A stretch of DNA of 64,000 nt from Sulfurimonas sp. RIFOXYD12_FULL_33_39 (GTDB lineage Bacteria; Campylobacterota; Campylobacteria; Campylobacterales; Sulfurimonadaceae): positions 124,001 to 188,000 of the forward strand of contig MICF01000004.1 in the NCBI GenBank assembly GCA_001829785.1. The letters are read 5' to 3'. Position 1 is the first letter of the stretch, and each line of letters starts with the position of its first letter. A model generated the notes under the pieces. It worked only from the letters and a program-made list of their open reading frames with translations, did no database searches and was not told the DNA's origin. This document shows positions 8,660 to 18,262 of the stretch, piece after piece. A program made the translations under genes and the position numbers.

Positions 8660-9367
8660 ATGAGTAATACGGCTATTAAAGTTCAAAATTTAGTTAAAAA
8701 TTTCGGCAAAGGCGATAGCCTTGTGCGTGTTATAGAAAATGCCTCATTTGAGATACAAAAAGGAGAAATTGTTGCTCTGATTGCTCCAAGCGGCGCAGGA
8801 AAAACCACTCTTTTAATGATGATAGGATGTGTACTAGAGCCTACAAGCGGAGAGATTTGGCTAGGGGAAGAGAGAGTTTACGGCAACAAATGGGTTGCAA
8901 AAGATACACGAAAAATAAGACGGGAAAAAATCGGCTTTATATTTCAAGCCCACTATCTTATACCTTTTTTAAACATCATAGAAAATGTAACGCTTCTTCC
9001 TCAGGCAAACGGAGTAAGCGAGAAAATTTCAAAAGAAAAAGCTATGGAACTTTTAAAATATCTTGAAATTGACGACAAAGCATATAACATGTCATCACAG
9101 CTCTCAGGCGGACAGAACCAAAGGGTTGCTATTGCAAGAGCATTAGCCAACAACCCGCAAATAATCTTAGCGGATGAACCTACAGCCGCACTTGATGGCG
9201 AGAGATCTGTAAGTGTTATAAAGATGCTCAAAAAAATCGCAAGAGAGCAAAACGTAGCCATTATTACCGTTACGCATGATGATAGAATTCTTCCATACTG
9301 CGACAAAATAATGAAAATAGAAAACAGAACCATTGTTTTTCAAGATTCTGATGAAAGAATTATATAA
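8660..9367 (+). CDS. ABC transporter ATP-binding protein (MacB/LolD-like)
   Basis: This 235-residue nucleotide-binding subunit is a partner of the preceding permease. Visible motifs are Walker A APSGAGKTT (about residues 42-50), a Q-loop in FIFQAHYLIPFLN, signature LSGGQNQRVAIARAL, Walker B IILADEPTAALD and an H-loop in ITVTHD. It belongs to the LolD/MacB class. The ATG directly follows the permease TAA, with a GGAGG ribosome-binding site inside the end of the permease gene. A 36-bp gap separates it from the response regulator gene. Confidence 0.93.
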   Translation: MSNTAIKVQNLVKNFGKGDSLVRVIENASFEIQKGEIVALIAPSGAGKTTLLMMIGCVLEPTSGEIWLGEERVYGNKWVAKDTRKIRREKIGFIFQAHYLIPFLNIIENVTLLPQANGVSEKISKEKAMELLKYLEIDDKAYNMSSQLSGGQNQRVAIARALANNPQIILADEPTAALDGERSVSVIKMLKKIAREQNVAIITVTHDDRILPYCDKIMKIENRTIVFQDSDERII

Positions 9368-9403
9368 ATTAAGCTACATGTTAAAATTTGGATATAATTT
9401 TTT

Positions 9404-10060
9404 ATGAAAATACTCTACTTAGAAGATGATATAAACCTCTCTCAAACCGTTGAAGAGTACCTTATAGAAGAAGGCTTTGATGTGGTTTGTGCATATAGCG
9501 GCGATGAGGCTTTGGAGTATATTTATGACTCTAATTTTGATATGTTGCTACTTGATGTAAACGTGCCGAAGTTAAACGGCTTTAGACTTCTTCAAGAGTT
9601 AAGAGAAGCAAAAATCACAACTCCCGCTATATTTATAACCTCGCTAAACGGCATGGATGATTTATCGCAAGGCTACAACAGTGGCGCTGATGATTACATC
9701 AAAAAACCCTTTGCCCTAAAGGAGCTGCTCTTTAGAGTAAATGCTCTTTTAAAAAGAGAGTATAAAGCCCAAAATCAGATTATAAAAGTTACAAAAGATA
9801 TTGACTTTAACATATATACAAATGAGTTAATTAAAGATAATCAAAAAATAGCCCTAAACCAAAAAGAGCATCTGCTTTTAAAACTGCTCTTAAAGCATAA
9901 AGATGAGTGCGTAAGCTTTGAAGAGATATATCAAAATGTCTGGCAGTTCAATGAAACACACAGCTATATGAGTCTTAGAACATACATAAAAAATCTGCGA
10001 AAGCATGTAGGCAAAGAGCATATTATAAGCATAAAAAAGATAGGTTACAGACTTGTATAG
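9404..10060 (+). CDS. OmpR/PhoB-family response regulator
   Basis: This is a 218-residue DNA-binding regulator. The receiver domain (about 1-115) has the acidic pair EDD at 7-9, phospho-acceptor Asp51 in LLLDVN, Thr/Ser in FITS and Lys in YIKKPF. The C-terminal winged helix (about 130-218) ends in the usual SLRTYIKNLRKHVG...IGYRLV pattern. The gene overlaps the kinase by 8 bp. Its likely targets include its own operon, given the two TTCACAA repeats at 5054-5071. Confidence 0.93.
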   Translation: MKILYLEDDINLSQTVEEYLIEEGFDVVCAYSGDEALEYIYDSNFDMLLLDVNVPKLNGFRLLQELREAKITTPAIFITSLNGMDDLSQGYNSGADDYIKKPFALKELLFRVNALLKREYKAQNQIIKVTKDIDFNIYTNELIKDNQKIALNQKEHLLLKLLLKHKDECVSFEEIYQNVWQFNETHSYMSLRTYIKNLRKHVGKEHIISIKKIGYRLV

Positions 10061-11201
10061 CGGTGAAAAAAAGACGATTATTTATGTTCTTGTGCTCTAC
10101 TTAAGCTCTACCCTGCTTCTAATTGCGACCCTATTTACAAGTTACTACTTTTATAAACAAGAAGAGCTTGCAGATAGTGAAAAAAATATTTTAAAAAAAT
10201 ACACTCTTGAGCTAAAAGAGAGACTATCTATACTACATGAAGAGAGTGCACAAAGATTTGAATATCCCAGATTTGAAAATTTTAAAAGTGCGATTTACGA
10301 TCTTGATAAAAACCTTATTTTCTCAACAATGGACATTAAAATAAAAAATTTTGAAAAAGAGTTTTTTAAAAAAGAGTCCAAATCCTATCTTATATCGTCT
10401 CTAACGCCTTATTATTTGGGAGCGGCTTACATAGTCATAGAAAAAGAGACAAAAAAAGTAGATATTTTAAGTGGGTTAATCTATCTGGCAATCATAGTTA
10501 TAATTATTACTATAATTACCTCATATTTTCTTGTAAACCTTGTTTTAAAACCACTAAGAGACAATATAAAACTTTTGGATAACTTCATAAAAGATACGAC
10601 TCATGAGCTAAATACTCCCATTACCGCAATACTTACAAACATAGAGACTATAGACTCTTCAAACTGCGATGAAAAAAGTTTAAGAAAACTACAGCGTATA
10701 AAGATTGCTTCAATGAGCATCTCAAATATTTATGAAGATTTAGTCTATCTGCTTTTAAATCATAAAACGTCAATTCAAAATGAAGATTTAAACCTATGCG
10801 AGATTTTAACGCAAAGAGTAAACTATTTTGCAAATATGGCAAATCAAAAAGAGTTAAACTTTATTCTACATGTAAAAGAGAGTGTTTACTTTTTTGCAGA
10901 CAAACAAAAGATGGAGCGACTAATCGACAACATACTCTCAAACGCTATAAAATATACAAAAAAATCAACAACTATCACGATTATTTTAGATGACTCACTT
11001 CTTAGCATAGAGGATGAGGGCAAAGGGATGAGCAAAAAAGAGATAGAGAGCATATATGAAAGATATCGTCGATTTGATAAAACGCAAGGCGGGTTTGGGA
11101 TAGGTTACAGTATTATAAAATCAATTGCAGATGAGTACGCCATTAAAATAGATATAGAGTCACAACTAGACAAAGGAACAAAGGTAACTCTTACATGGTA
11201 A
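10053..11201 (+). CDS. Membrane sensor histidine kinase
   Basis: This 382-residue kinase partners the OmpR-type regulator. It has TM1 at about 9-33, a short periplasmic sensor loop (about 34-140), TM2 at about 142-165, and a DHp helix with the phospho-acceptor His184 in DTTHELNTPI. The HATPase domain has an N-box in NILSNAIKYT and G-boxes DEGKGM and GGFGIGYSI. A TTG at 10053 is the best start, inside the end of the regulator gene; no ATG lies nearby in frame. The small sensor loop suggests it senses the membrane or a small ligand such as the efflux substrate. Confidence 0.88.
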   Translation: MYSGEKKTIIYVLVLYLSSTLLLIATLFTSYYFYKQEELADSEKNILKKYTLELKERLSILHEESAQRFEYPRFENFKSAIYDLDKNLIFSTMDIKIKNFEKEFFKKESKSYLISSLTPYYLGAAYIVIEKETKKVDILSGLIYLAIIVIIITIITSYFLVNLVLKPLRDNIKLLDNFIKDTTHELNTPITAILTNIETIDSSNCDEKSLRKLQRIKIASMSISNIYEDLVYLLLNHKTSIQNEDLNLCEILTQRVNYFANMANQKELNFILHVKESVYFFADKQKMERLIDNILSNAIKYTKKSTTITIILDDSLLSIEDEGKGMSKKEIESIYERYRRFDKTQGGFGIGYSIIKSIADEYAIKIDIESQLDKGTKVTLTW

Positions 11202-11521
11202 AAAGCGTATCTCTTTTTTTAATACTATGCACTCTTTTGGGCAGCTCTGAATTTGAAAAAAACTGTCTTACATGTCATGGCGATGATTTTAGATTTAATA
11301 TCATAATGAAAAAATACACACTCAAATACAGCACGAAAGAGCGAATAAAAAATGCAATGTTTGAGTATCTCAAATATCCATCTTACGAAAAATCGATACT
11401 CCCATCTGAGTATATAAAAAAATTCGGCATAAAAGAGAAGAGCGAGCTTGAGGATAAAATATTAAAAGAGATGCTTGATATATACTACGACAGATTTAAT
11501 CTAAAATCTAAACTTTATTGA
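11195..11521 (+). CDS. Small exported protein with one CxxCH haem-binding motif
   Basis: This 108-residue product has an N-terminal signal peptide (about 1-18, ending near LLGSS) and a c-type haem attachment motif CLTCH at 24-28. The rest is helical and Lys-rich. A possible distal ligand is not obvious; there is no typical MPP motif, only a Met at 36 and LPSEY near 70. It overlaps the kinase gene by 7 bp, so it belongs to the efflux/two-component operon. It may be a small monohaem cytochrome that serves as a redox sensor or electron carrier for the system. The function is unproven. Its end overlaps the convergent EAL gene by 14 bp. Confidence 0.72.
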   Translation: MVKSVSLFLILCTLLGSSEFEKNCLTCHGDDFRFNIIMKKYTLKYSTKERIKNAMFEYLKYPSYEKSILPSEYIKKFGIKEKSELEDKILKEMLDIYYDRFNLKSKLY

Positions 11522-13181
11522 TTAAATCTATAGGATATCCAAAATAATACCCTTGAAACTCATCAACGCCATACTCTTTTAGAAGTTTGAACGTCTCTTC
11601 ATCCTCTACAGACTCTGCTACTGTTTTAATACCTGACTCTTTGGCAAATCCTATGATATTACGTAGCGTATTTTTTAAACTTGCACTACCGGATACTTTT
11701 TCTATAAGAGTACTTTCAATCTTTATAAAATCAGGCTTTATAACTAAAATGTGTACGTTGTCTGCATAAGTGCCGTCAAAATTATCAATTGATATTAACA
11801 CCCCGATTTCTCTTAAATTTTTTACGATTTTGAGTAACTTTGAAAAATTATCTATACACTGTTTTTCACTTATCTCTACCACAACTCGGTTAGGAGAGTC
11901 GAATCTTTTTAGACTCTCTGTAAGCTCATCCATGATAATAAGGTTAAAAAGATCATCAGGCAAAAAATTTATAGATATTTTTTCTTCTCTACTTGAGAAA
12001 AAATTTAAACTCTTTTTTACCATATCTTTCAAAATATCTATGTATAAATCATTTTTAATAGATTTTTCTAAAAACTCATACGGTAATAAAATTTTCTCCT
12101 TATTATTTTGTATATTAACTATTCTCATCAATGCTTCATATTTTACAATTCTACCGTTTCTATCGACTATAGGCTGAAAATATGGAACAAAATTCTCTTT
12201 TTTTAGCAATTTGTAATTCAAAATATCCGTATCTGTCAAATCTTTCAAATACCCGCTATAACTATATTTTTTAAAATATTTATAAACAAAAAACAAAATT
12301 ATTATAAAAATAGCTATAAATAGAGTAACGGCTATGAAAAGTTTGTTCATAAATTCTCTGTTTTGCCTAGCGTTCTCTTTAAAATCAAAGCCGACTACAA
12401 GAAAACCTATCTTATCTAACTGATGGTTTTTTAAAACTAAACTCGTGTCAACTTTATAACTATCTAAATTTTTATCTTTATTTAAAAAATACTCTTCCAA
12501 AGCTTCATTTCCATTATGTAAGAAATGTCTATCTCCTATATAAACCGCCGATTTATTTAGCATAACATTTAAATACGAGTTTTTTGCCGCTACTTTGATA
12601 TCAGTTTTAAAAATAGTATCTAAAGCGCTTAAAATACTCTTTGGGTCTAACCCTATTTCAACACTTCCTGCGTACTCGTTTTCGTAAAATATTGGTTTTG
12701 TAATACGGTATGTGATTTCCAGATTTCCTACCTCAAAACCGCTAAATGATTGCTTGAAATTGTTTGTATCTAAAATTATTTCTCTTTTTTCATTTAACGC
12801 ATCGCCAAAGAACTCTGGTTTATGGGCTCGATAGAGTGTTATATTTTCTTTATCTCTAAATGTTAAAATAGATATATTGCAGTTTAATGTCTTTAAGCTT
12901 TTATAATAAGGTTCTACGATAGAGTCGATTTTTTTATAATCTTTTTCAAAAACTGCTTTGGGCAAATGTTCAATATTTAACATCTGTTCTAATGCAAAAT
13001 TTAAAACTTTTTGCTTCTCTTCTAACCTACTCTCAAATAATTTATGTAATGATTTTGATAGCTCTTTAAAATGCTCTTCTTGAGAGTTATGAAACTCATA
13101 ATTAAAAAAAGCATGGACACAAAGTAGCAAAAGTGACAAAATAACAAACAAAAGTGCAAAAACTCTATTTTTTAATTTCAA
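11508..13181 (-). CDS. Membrane Cache-EAL protein with altered EAL site
   Basis: This 557-residue inner-membrane protein has TM1 at about 8-25, a periplasmic Cache-like domain and TM2 at about 275-300, then an EAL domain directly, with no GGDEF. The sensor region is paralogous to that of the 722-aa protein at 1124-3292 (RAHKPEFFGD, NEKREI, SGFEVG, YRITKPIFY). In the EAL domain YEALMRI, SINF, VEISE, AESVE and EFQGYYFG are kept, but the DDFG motif reads DNFD and LKID reads IKIE. It may therefore be a weak phosphodiesterase or a c-di-GMP receptor. It is the last gene of a five-gene signalling operon, 10 bp after the REC-PilZ gene. Confidence 0.88.
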   Translation of the reverse strand: MKLKNRVFALLFVILSLLLLCVHAFFNYEFHNSQEEHFKELSKSLHKLFESRLEEKQKVLNFALEQMLNIEHLPKAVFEKDYKKIDSIVEPYYKSLKTLNCNISILTFRDKENITLYRAHKPEFFGDALNEKREIILDTNNFKQSFSGFEVGNLEITYRITKPIFYENEYAGSVEIGLDPKSILSALDTIFKTDIKVAAKNSYLNVMLNKSAVYIGDRHFLHNGNEALEEYFLNKDKNLDSYKVDTSLVLKNHQLDKIGFLVVGFDFKENARQNREFMNKLFIAVTLFIAIFIIILFFVYKYFKKYSYSGYLKDLTDTDILNYKLLKKENFVPYFQPIVDRNGRIVKYEALMRIVNIQNNKEKILLPYEFLEKSIKNDLYIDILKDMVKKSLNFFSSREEKISINFLPDDLFNLIIMDELTESLKRFDSPNRVVVEISEKQCIDNFSKLLKIVKNLREIGVLISIDNFDGTYADNVHILVIKPDFIKIESTLIEKVSGSASLKNTLRNIIGFAKESGIKTVAESVEDEETFKLLKEYGVDEFQGYYFGYPIDLINKV

Positions 13182-13191
13182 AATATCTTTC

Positions 13192-14703
13192 CTAAAGCTC
13201 TTGTGCTAATTTTTTAAACTCTCGAATAAGAGCCATCTGTCTATTTGCAACATACTCCGTTAAAAGCTTTTTTATTTTAGTATCATTGTCAAATAACAAA
13301 ATAACCACAAATTCTTTTTTTCCTTCAATCAGCTTTTTCACTTTTGCTTTTGTATTTATTATAAGAGGTTTTGCACCCATCGTAAATACCATATCTACAA
13401 CTAAATCATCCTCTACCTTAAAACCTGCAGGAAGAAGAGACATAGTAATTTTTACTCCGCCTACGCTTACATCTAAAATTTTAACGTCGGCATGTATTTT
13501 ATGACCTTCAAAAAAGAGCGAAATTTTATGGTTTTCTTCGGGTTCTACTCTAGTAAACTCCTGTTCGGATGGCATAGAATCTATAAATTTATAGTTTTTT
13601 ATAATAACCTGTGAGTTCTCGAAATCTACCTTTTTTACATCACACAGTACTGCTGTTGGAAAAAGTTCTGATTCTATAACCAACGAGTTATTTATCTTGA
13701 TTGCTCTTAACTGCATGTATGGCGCTTGTATTACAATATCATCTTCAGTGATTTCTCCCAAAATTCCTATATTTGAAATGTTCAATCCCTTATATGAATT
13801 ATATATTTTTATATTAGAATTATTTCTTTTTACAATCTCCAAAACTCCGTATATTATCTTTTTCTGACTCTCCTGCTTCTCTTGTTTCATCGCTTCTTTA
13901 TCGTAAATAACGAGCAGATTCAAATCCGTTATATCATCAAAAGAGAGTATATATGTCTCCTCTTTATCCGGAATTTTATAGGCTTTTAATATAAAATGTC
14001 TGCTGTTGCCCTCTTTATCGGCCATTTTGACATTAAAGAGTTTTCCGTTGCTGCACTTAGCACTTTCCAGCCAGTCGATATCATCATGGTTATATAAAAA
14101 GTTATTGTGCTTTAAGATAAGTTTATCAAAATTTAAAAAAACATCCCTAAAACTATCAAGTGATTTTTGCGAAAAGAACTCCAGACACTTTTTATTTACT
14201 ATCAGTATGTTCTCATCTTTTAATAAAATCAGCATAGTTTCTTGGTGTTGAAATACATCTTTTATGTAGTGTTGAAAAAGATTTCTATTTCTCTCAAACT
14301 CTATTTCGTTAACTACTTTTGTAATAGCATTTGTAAGTTCGCTTATGGTTATTGGCTTTTTTAGATACTTGCTAATATTTGCATCAATCGCTTCAAATAG
14401 ATAATCTTTATCATCAAATGCAGACGTAATAATTATCTTTACAAACGGGTCAATCTTTTTTATCTCTTTTGAGAGTTCAAGACCGTTTAATTTACCCATA
14501 TTTATATCTGTTATAACAATTTCCGGTTGATGCTCTTCAAAAAGCTCTAAAGCATCTTCCCCGTTGTCGGCACTTATTACATTTTTAAAAATCTTTTTAA
14601 ATACTTTTCCCGCTTGTTCTTGCAAGCCTTTATTATCTTCTACGTATAAAAGAGTTAAGTTTTTAACTTTTTTCTCAAGCGCTAAAAATTTTTCTTTTGG
14701 CAT
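13192..14703 (-). CDS. Response regulator with PAS-like middle and C-terminal PilZ domain
   Basis: This 503-residue cytoplasmic protein has a receiver domain at about 15-130 with Asp66 in VITDIN and Lys115/116 in YLKKPI. A PAS-like region follows at about 145-260 (MLILLKDENILIVNKKCLEFF). A beta-rich YcgR-N-like segment at about 275-385 leads into a PilZ domain at about 385-500 carrying DVSVGG (DxSxxG). The N-terminal PilZ RxxxR motif is incomplete (RVEPE). It could couple phosphorylation to c-di-GMP binding, with output on a pilus, flagellum or partner protein. Its start is 5 bp after the hybrid kinase stop. Confidence 0.85.
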   Translation of the reverse strand: MPKEKFLALEKKVKNLTLLYVEDNKGLQEQAGKVFKKIFKNVISADNGEDALELFEEHQPEIVITDINMGKLNGLELSKEIKKIDPFVKIIITSAFDDKDYLFEAIDANISKYLKKPITISELTNAITKVVNEIEFERNRNLFQHYIKDVFQHQETMLILLKDENILIVNKKCLEFFSQKSLDSFRDVFLNFDKLILKHNNFLYNHDDIDWLESAKCSNGKLFNVKMADKEGNSRHFILKAYKIPDKEETYILSFDDITDLNLLVIYDKEAMKQEKQESQKKIIYGVLEIVKRNNSNIKIYNSYKGLNISNIGILGEITEDDIVIQAPYMQLRAIKINNSLVIESELFPTAVLCDVKKVDFENSQVIIKNYKFIDSMPSEQEFTRVEPEENHKISLFFEGHKIHADVKILDVSVGGVKITMSLLPAGFKVEDDLVVDMVFTMGAKPLIINTKAKVKKLIEGKKEFVVILLFDNDTKIKKLLTEYVANRQMALIREFKKLAQEL

Positions 14704-14708
14704 ATTAT

Positions 14709-17700
14709 TTAACTCTCCTCATTTTTTAATTCTTTATACATCTCTTGTAAGTATCTCTGCGCCTCTTCAAAATCAAAATTTAACGTCGCTTCTAACATGT
14801 AGTCAAGTTTATCTTTTGAGACGTGATTGGTTAATTTCTTAACCAACTTTTGAGCTGATTCAAGCGCATCGGAATCAAGATTTTTAAAAAGTTCGCCTAA
14901 CTCAAAAAGTTCGACCTCAACCTCTTTTATATCAAATTTATTCTCTATATGCTTCTCATCCTCTATTTTTGAACTATGCTCAAATATTTTAAGATTTTCA
15001 TTTATAGCGGTGATTAGTTTTTTTAACTTTTCATCAATATCTAAAATCATAAAGTTAATTAAATCTATGTTTTGATTTGAGGACTTTAACTCATGCTCAA
15101 GCGTTTGGAGTTTTGTATATAGATACTGGGCTTCTAAGTTGCCGCATAGCCCTTTTAAAGTATGTATCTCTCTTGTTGCATCCTCAACATTGCCTGTTTT
15201 TAAATCTTTAACCGCTATTTGTATCGTATCTTTTTGTGAGTTTGAAAATCTCTTTAACATGTTAAAAAGTATCTCATCGTCTCCTTGAACTCTAAGCAGT
15301 GCCTTTTGTATATCCATCCCCTCTATCTCTAATTTATCAAGTTCTACATGTGAGTATTTTTGTACCTTTTGCTCAAACTTTGATGCAGGGTTTTTAGGTT
15401 TTACCCACTCCAATAAAACTCCGTAAAAGTTTTTAATATCAACTGGTTTTGTTATCACATCATTCATACCGACAAAAAAACAGTGCTCTTTGTCGCTTTG
15501 CATACTGTTTGCAGTCATAGCAAGGATAGGTATCTCTTTAAACCTCTCATCTTCTCTTAAAATCTTAGTCGCTTCGTAACCGTCCATAACAGGCATCTGA
15601 CAATCCATAAGCACGGCGTCATACTCTCGCTCTTTGATTTTCTCCAAAGCCTCGGCTCCGTTTGAAGCGATATCTGCCTTGACACCGACTTTTTCAAGAA
15701 GCTCTTTTGTAATCTCCTGATTTTGATGGTTGTCATCAACCACAAGTACAATCGCTCCGCCTATTGATTTTGCTATATTAATGTTTGATGGAGTAAGAAG
15801 TTCTTTTGATCTACTTTCATCCATAGCATGTCTGTTGTTCTCTTCAAATCCTAATTTAACATCAAAATAAAAAGCACTCCCTTTGCCAAGCTCACTCTCT
15901 ACGCCTATGCTTCCATCCATCAACTCTACCAAACTTTTGCATATCGAAAGACCTAGTCCAGTACCGCCGTATGTTCTTGTAGTAGAGCCGTCTGCTTGAT
16001 GAAAAGGGATAAAGAGTTTTTCAATCTGTTCGCTTGAGAGCCCGATACCGCTATCTTTTACTTCAAATCTAAGCTGTATGCTGTCTTCTACCATCTGCAC
16101 TACTTTTACGCTTATAATAATATCACCCTTATCGGTAAACTTAATTGCATTGCCTACAAGATTGATTAAAATTTGAGATAGCCTCAAAGAGTCACCCACA
16201 AGAACAGAAGGAGTATTTTTATCGATATTAAAAAAAAGCTGAAGCTTTTTTTGCTGCATTTTAAATACAAAAATATCCATTATATTTTCAAAAAAATTCT
16301 CAAGATAAAACTCCTTATGTTCTAAAGTCATACTGTGAGCTTCAATTTTTGAAAAATCTAAAATATCATTAATAATTAGAAGAAGATTTTTTGATGCATT
16401 TTCAATCTTTTGTATATATCCTCTTTGCTGTTTGTCTAAATCCGTGCCAAGAGCCAGATATGACATCCCGATTATAGCATTCATCGGGGTTCTTATCTCA
16501 TGACTCATATTTGCCAAAAACTCGCTTTTTGCTTTTGTGGTATCCTCTGCCATCTTTTTTGCATCTTTGATATCTTGCAAAGCTTTTTGTTCTAAAGTAA
16601 TATCATCTATGGTAGCTACAACGCCTTTTGAGAGGTCATCAGGGTCTTTTGCTTTTAAATGAATTTTTGCCATAAAAACCGTTTTGTCTTTTCTGACGAT
16701 TTTCTGCTTCCATGTAGCAATCTCTCCGGTTTTAACAATTTCATACTGCTTGACAATTTTTGCATAGGATATATCATTTTCACAAAGAACTCTTGTAGTG
16801 TTATCAATAAGCTCCTCTTCAGAGTACCCAAACATTTTACATGCTTCGTTATTTATCTGCTTCATAACTCTATCTTGAAACATAATAATACCTATGGTAG
16901 CAGAATCGAATATTGCTTTTTGCTGAGAGTTTAACGCAAAAAGTTCCTCTGTTCTTCTCTTTACAATCTCTTCTAAATTTGCGCTAAATTCTTGAAGTTC
17001 GACATTTGCAGTAATATTATGCGCTATAGATACATAACCGACTATATTGCCCTCTTCATCATAATCCTGCTCTATAACGCTATCTGCCCAGTAATATCCG
17101 CCGTTTTTTTTGCGATTTTTTATTGTGCCGTGCCAGATTTTGCCGCTCGTTATAGTTTGCCACAAATTTTCATATAAGTTCTTATCGTTATCCGGATGTT
17201 TTATTATTCGGCGATTTTGACCTAAGATATCTTTTTCTTGATATCCGCTTATTTTATAAAATGCCTTACTCGCATAAGTTATATTACCGTCTAAATCACT
17301 CTTTGATGCTATTACGTTTTCATCAAATGCTTTTAAAAGTTTAGAGAGGCTAGATGTATTTTTTGCAATCTCTCTTTTTAATTCATAGTTTCTGTAAAAA
17401 AAGAGTACAAGTAAAAAAGCTATTACCAATATAGATAAAATAATATATCTATAATCTATAGCGTTTTTCAACTCTACTTTTGTCCATCTGTTTAATATTT
17501 TTTGATGCTCTTCATAAGTAATAGAGTCTAATGTTTTATCTAAAATCGTAGCAAAATATTCATACTCTTTTTTTACTACAAATCCAAGATGCATATCAAA
17601 TTCTGATTTTCCGACAATTTGTAAATTTCGTAGTCCATGTTTTGATATTGCATAAGTTGTAATATTAAGAGTCGTCAAGGCGGCACTATACTCTCCCAAA

Positions 17701-18257
17701 GAGACACCTTTAAGAACATCTTCTATCGTATTTACCTCTATATAGTTTAAATTCGGATACTTTTGAAAAATAGGTTCTAAAAAGGCATACTTTTTACCTA
17801 TAGCAATTTTTTCCTCATTTAACTCCGATAGATTGGAGATAAACGGCTGAAAATCCATTTTTTGTTTTACTACGATCACAGGGCTTTGTATATAACTTTT
17901 TGTACTTATATGCGTCTTTTTAAACTGCTCATCATTGGTATAATCAGACAACATATCAACTTCTTCTTTTTTTGTCCTATTAATTGCATCAGACCAAGAA
18001 AGAGATGGTACTCTTTGGATTTTAATATTGAGTTTTTTCTCTATTAGATTCAAATAATCCGCTACCATTCCTGAGTGATTGCCATAGCTGTCAAACGCTT
18101 CATAAGGAAGATAATCAGGATTTCCGGTATGTTTTACTATTGGATGCTTATGCAACCACTCTCTCTCCTCGTTTGTTAAAGAGTCTCTAAATTCCGATGC
18201 AAAGAGAGTATTAAAAGTTATAAAAAAAGCAAAAACTATAAAAAATCCTAATTTCAT
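14709..18257 (-). CDS. SBP3-PAS-PAS hybrid histidine kinase with REC and Hpt domains
   Basis: This 1182-residue phosphorelay kinase has a signal peptide (1-21), a periplasmic solute-binding domain (about 25-265, SBP_bac_3 type), TM at about 270-290 and two PAS domains (about 305-420 and 440-565). HisKA has His in [16 protein letters not shown], and the HATPase has [15 protein letters not shown] and GGTGLGLS. The receiver at about 840-960 has Asp in [12 protein letters not shown]. The C-terminal Hpt domain has His in [10 protein letters not shown]. All phosphotransfer residues are present, so it can act as a full relay. It is EvgS/BvgS-like in layout. The ligand is unknown; SBP3 domains usually bind amino acids or related small molecules. 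It is the third gene of the operon. Confidence 0.92.
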   Translation of the reverse strand: MKLGFFIVFAFFITFNTLFASEFRDSLTNEEREWLHKHPIVKHTGNPDYLPYEAFDSYGNHSGMVADYLNLIEKKLNIKIQRVPSLSWSDAINRTKKEEVDMLSDYTNDEQFKKTHISTKSYIQSPVIVVKQKMDFQPFISNLSELNEEKIAIGKKYAFLEPIFQKYPNLNYIEVNTIEDVLKGVSLGEYSAALTTLNITTYAISKHGLRNLQIVGKSEFDMHLGFVVKKEYEYFATILDKTLDSITYEEHQKILNRWTKVELKNAIDYRYIILSILVIAFLLVLFFYRNYELKREIAKNTSSLSKLLKAFDENVIASKSDLDGNITYASKAFYKISGYQEKDILGQNRRIIKHPDNDKNLYENLWQTITSGKIWHGTIKNRKKNGGYYWADSVIEQDYDEEGNIVGYVSIAHNITANVELQEFSANLEEIVKRRTEELFALNSQQKAIFDSATIGIIMFQDRVMKQINNEACKMFGYSEEELIDNTTRVLCENDISYAKIVKQYEIVKTGEIATWKQKIVRKDKTVFMAKIHLKAKDPDDLSKGVVATIDDITLEQKALQDIKDAKKMAEDTTKAKSEFLANMSHEIRTPMNAIIGMSYLALGTDLDKQQRGYIQKIENASKNLLLIINDILDFSKIEAHSMTLEHKEFYLENFFENIMDIFVFKMQQKKLQLFFNIDKNTPSVLVGDSLRLSQILINLVGNAIKFTDKGDIIISVKVVQMVEDSIQLRFEVKDSGIGLSSEQIEKLFIPFHQADGSTTRTYGGTGLGLSICKSLVELMDGSIGVESELGKGSAFYFDVKLGFEENNRHAMDESRSKELLTPSNINIAKSIGGAIVLVVDDNHQNQEITKELLEKVGVKADIASNGAEALEKIKEREYDAVLMDCQMPVMDGYEATKILREDERFKEIPILAMTANSMQSDKEHCFFVGMNDVITKPVDIKNFYGVLLEWVKPKNPASKFEQKVQKYSHVELDKLEIEGMDIQKALLRVQGDDEILFNMLKRFSNSQKDTIQIAVKDLKTGNVEDATREIHTLKGLCGNLEAQYLYTKLQTLEHELKSSNQNIDLINFMILDIDEKLKKLITAINENLKIFEHSSKIEDEKHIENKFDIKEVEVELFELGELFKNLDSDALESAQKLVKKLTNHVSKDKLDYMLEATLNFDFEEAQRYLQEMYKELKNEES

Positions 18258-18262
18258 AAATC

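Noticed and set aside
8827..9333. Open frames on both strands within the ABC ATPase gene
   Set aside because: The ATPase has all motifs in one frame; the others are overlapping shadows.
11770..12177. 135-codon plus-strand frame inside the Cache-EAL gene
   Set aside because: Lies opposite the EAL domain coding sequence, with low-complexity Ser/Phe/Ile/Lys composition.
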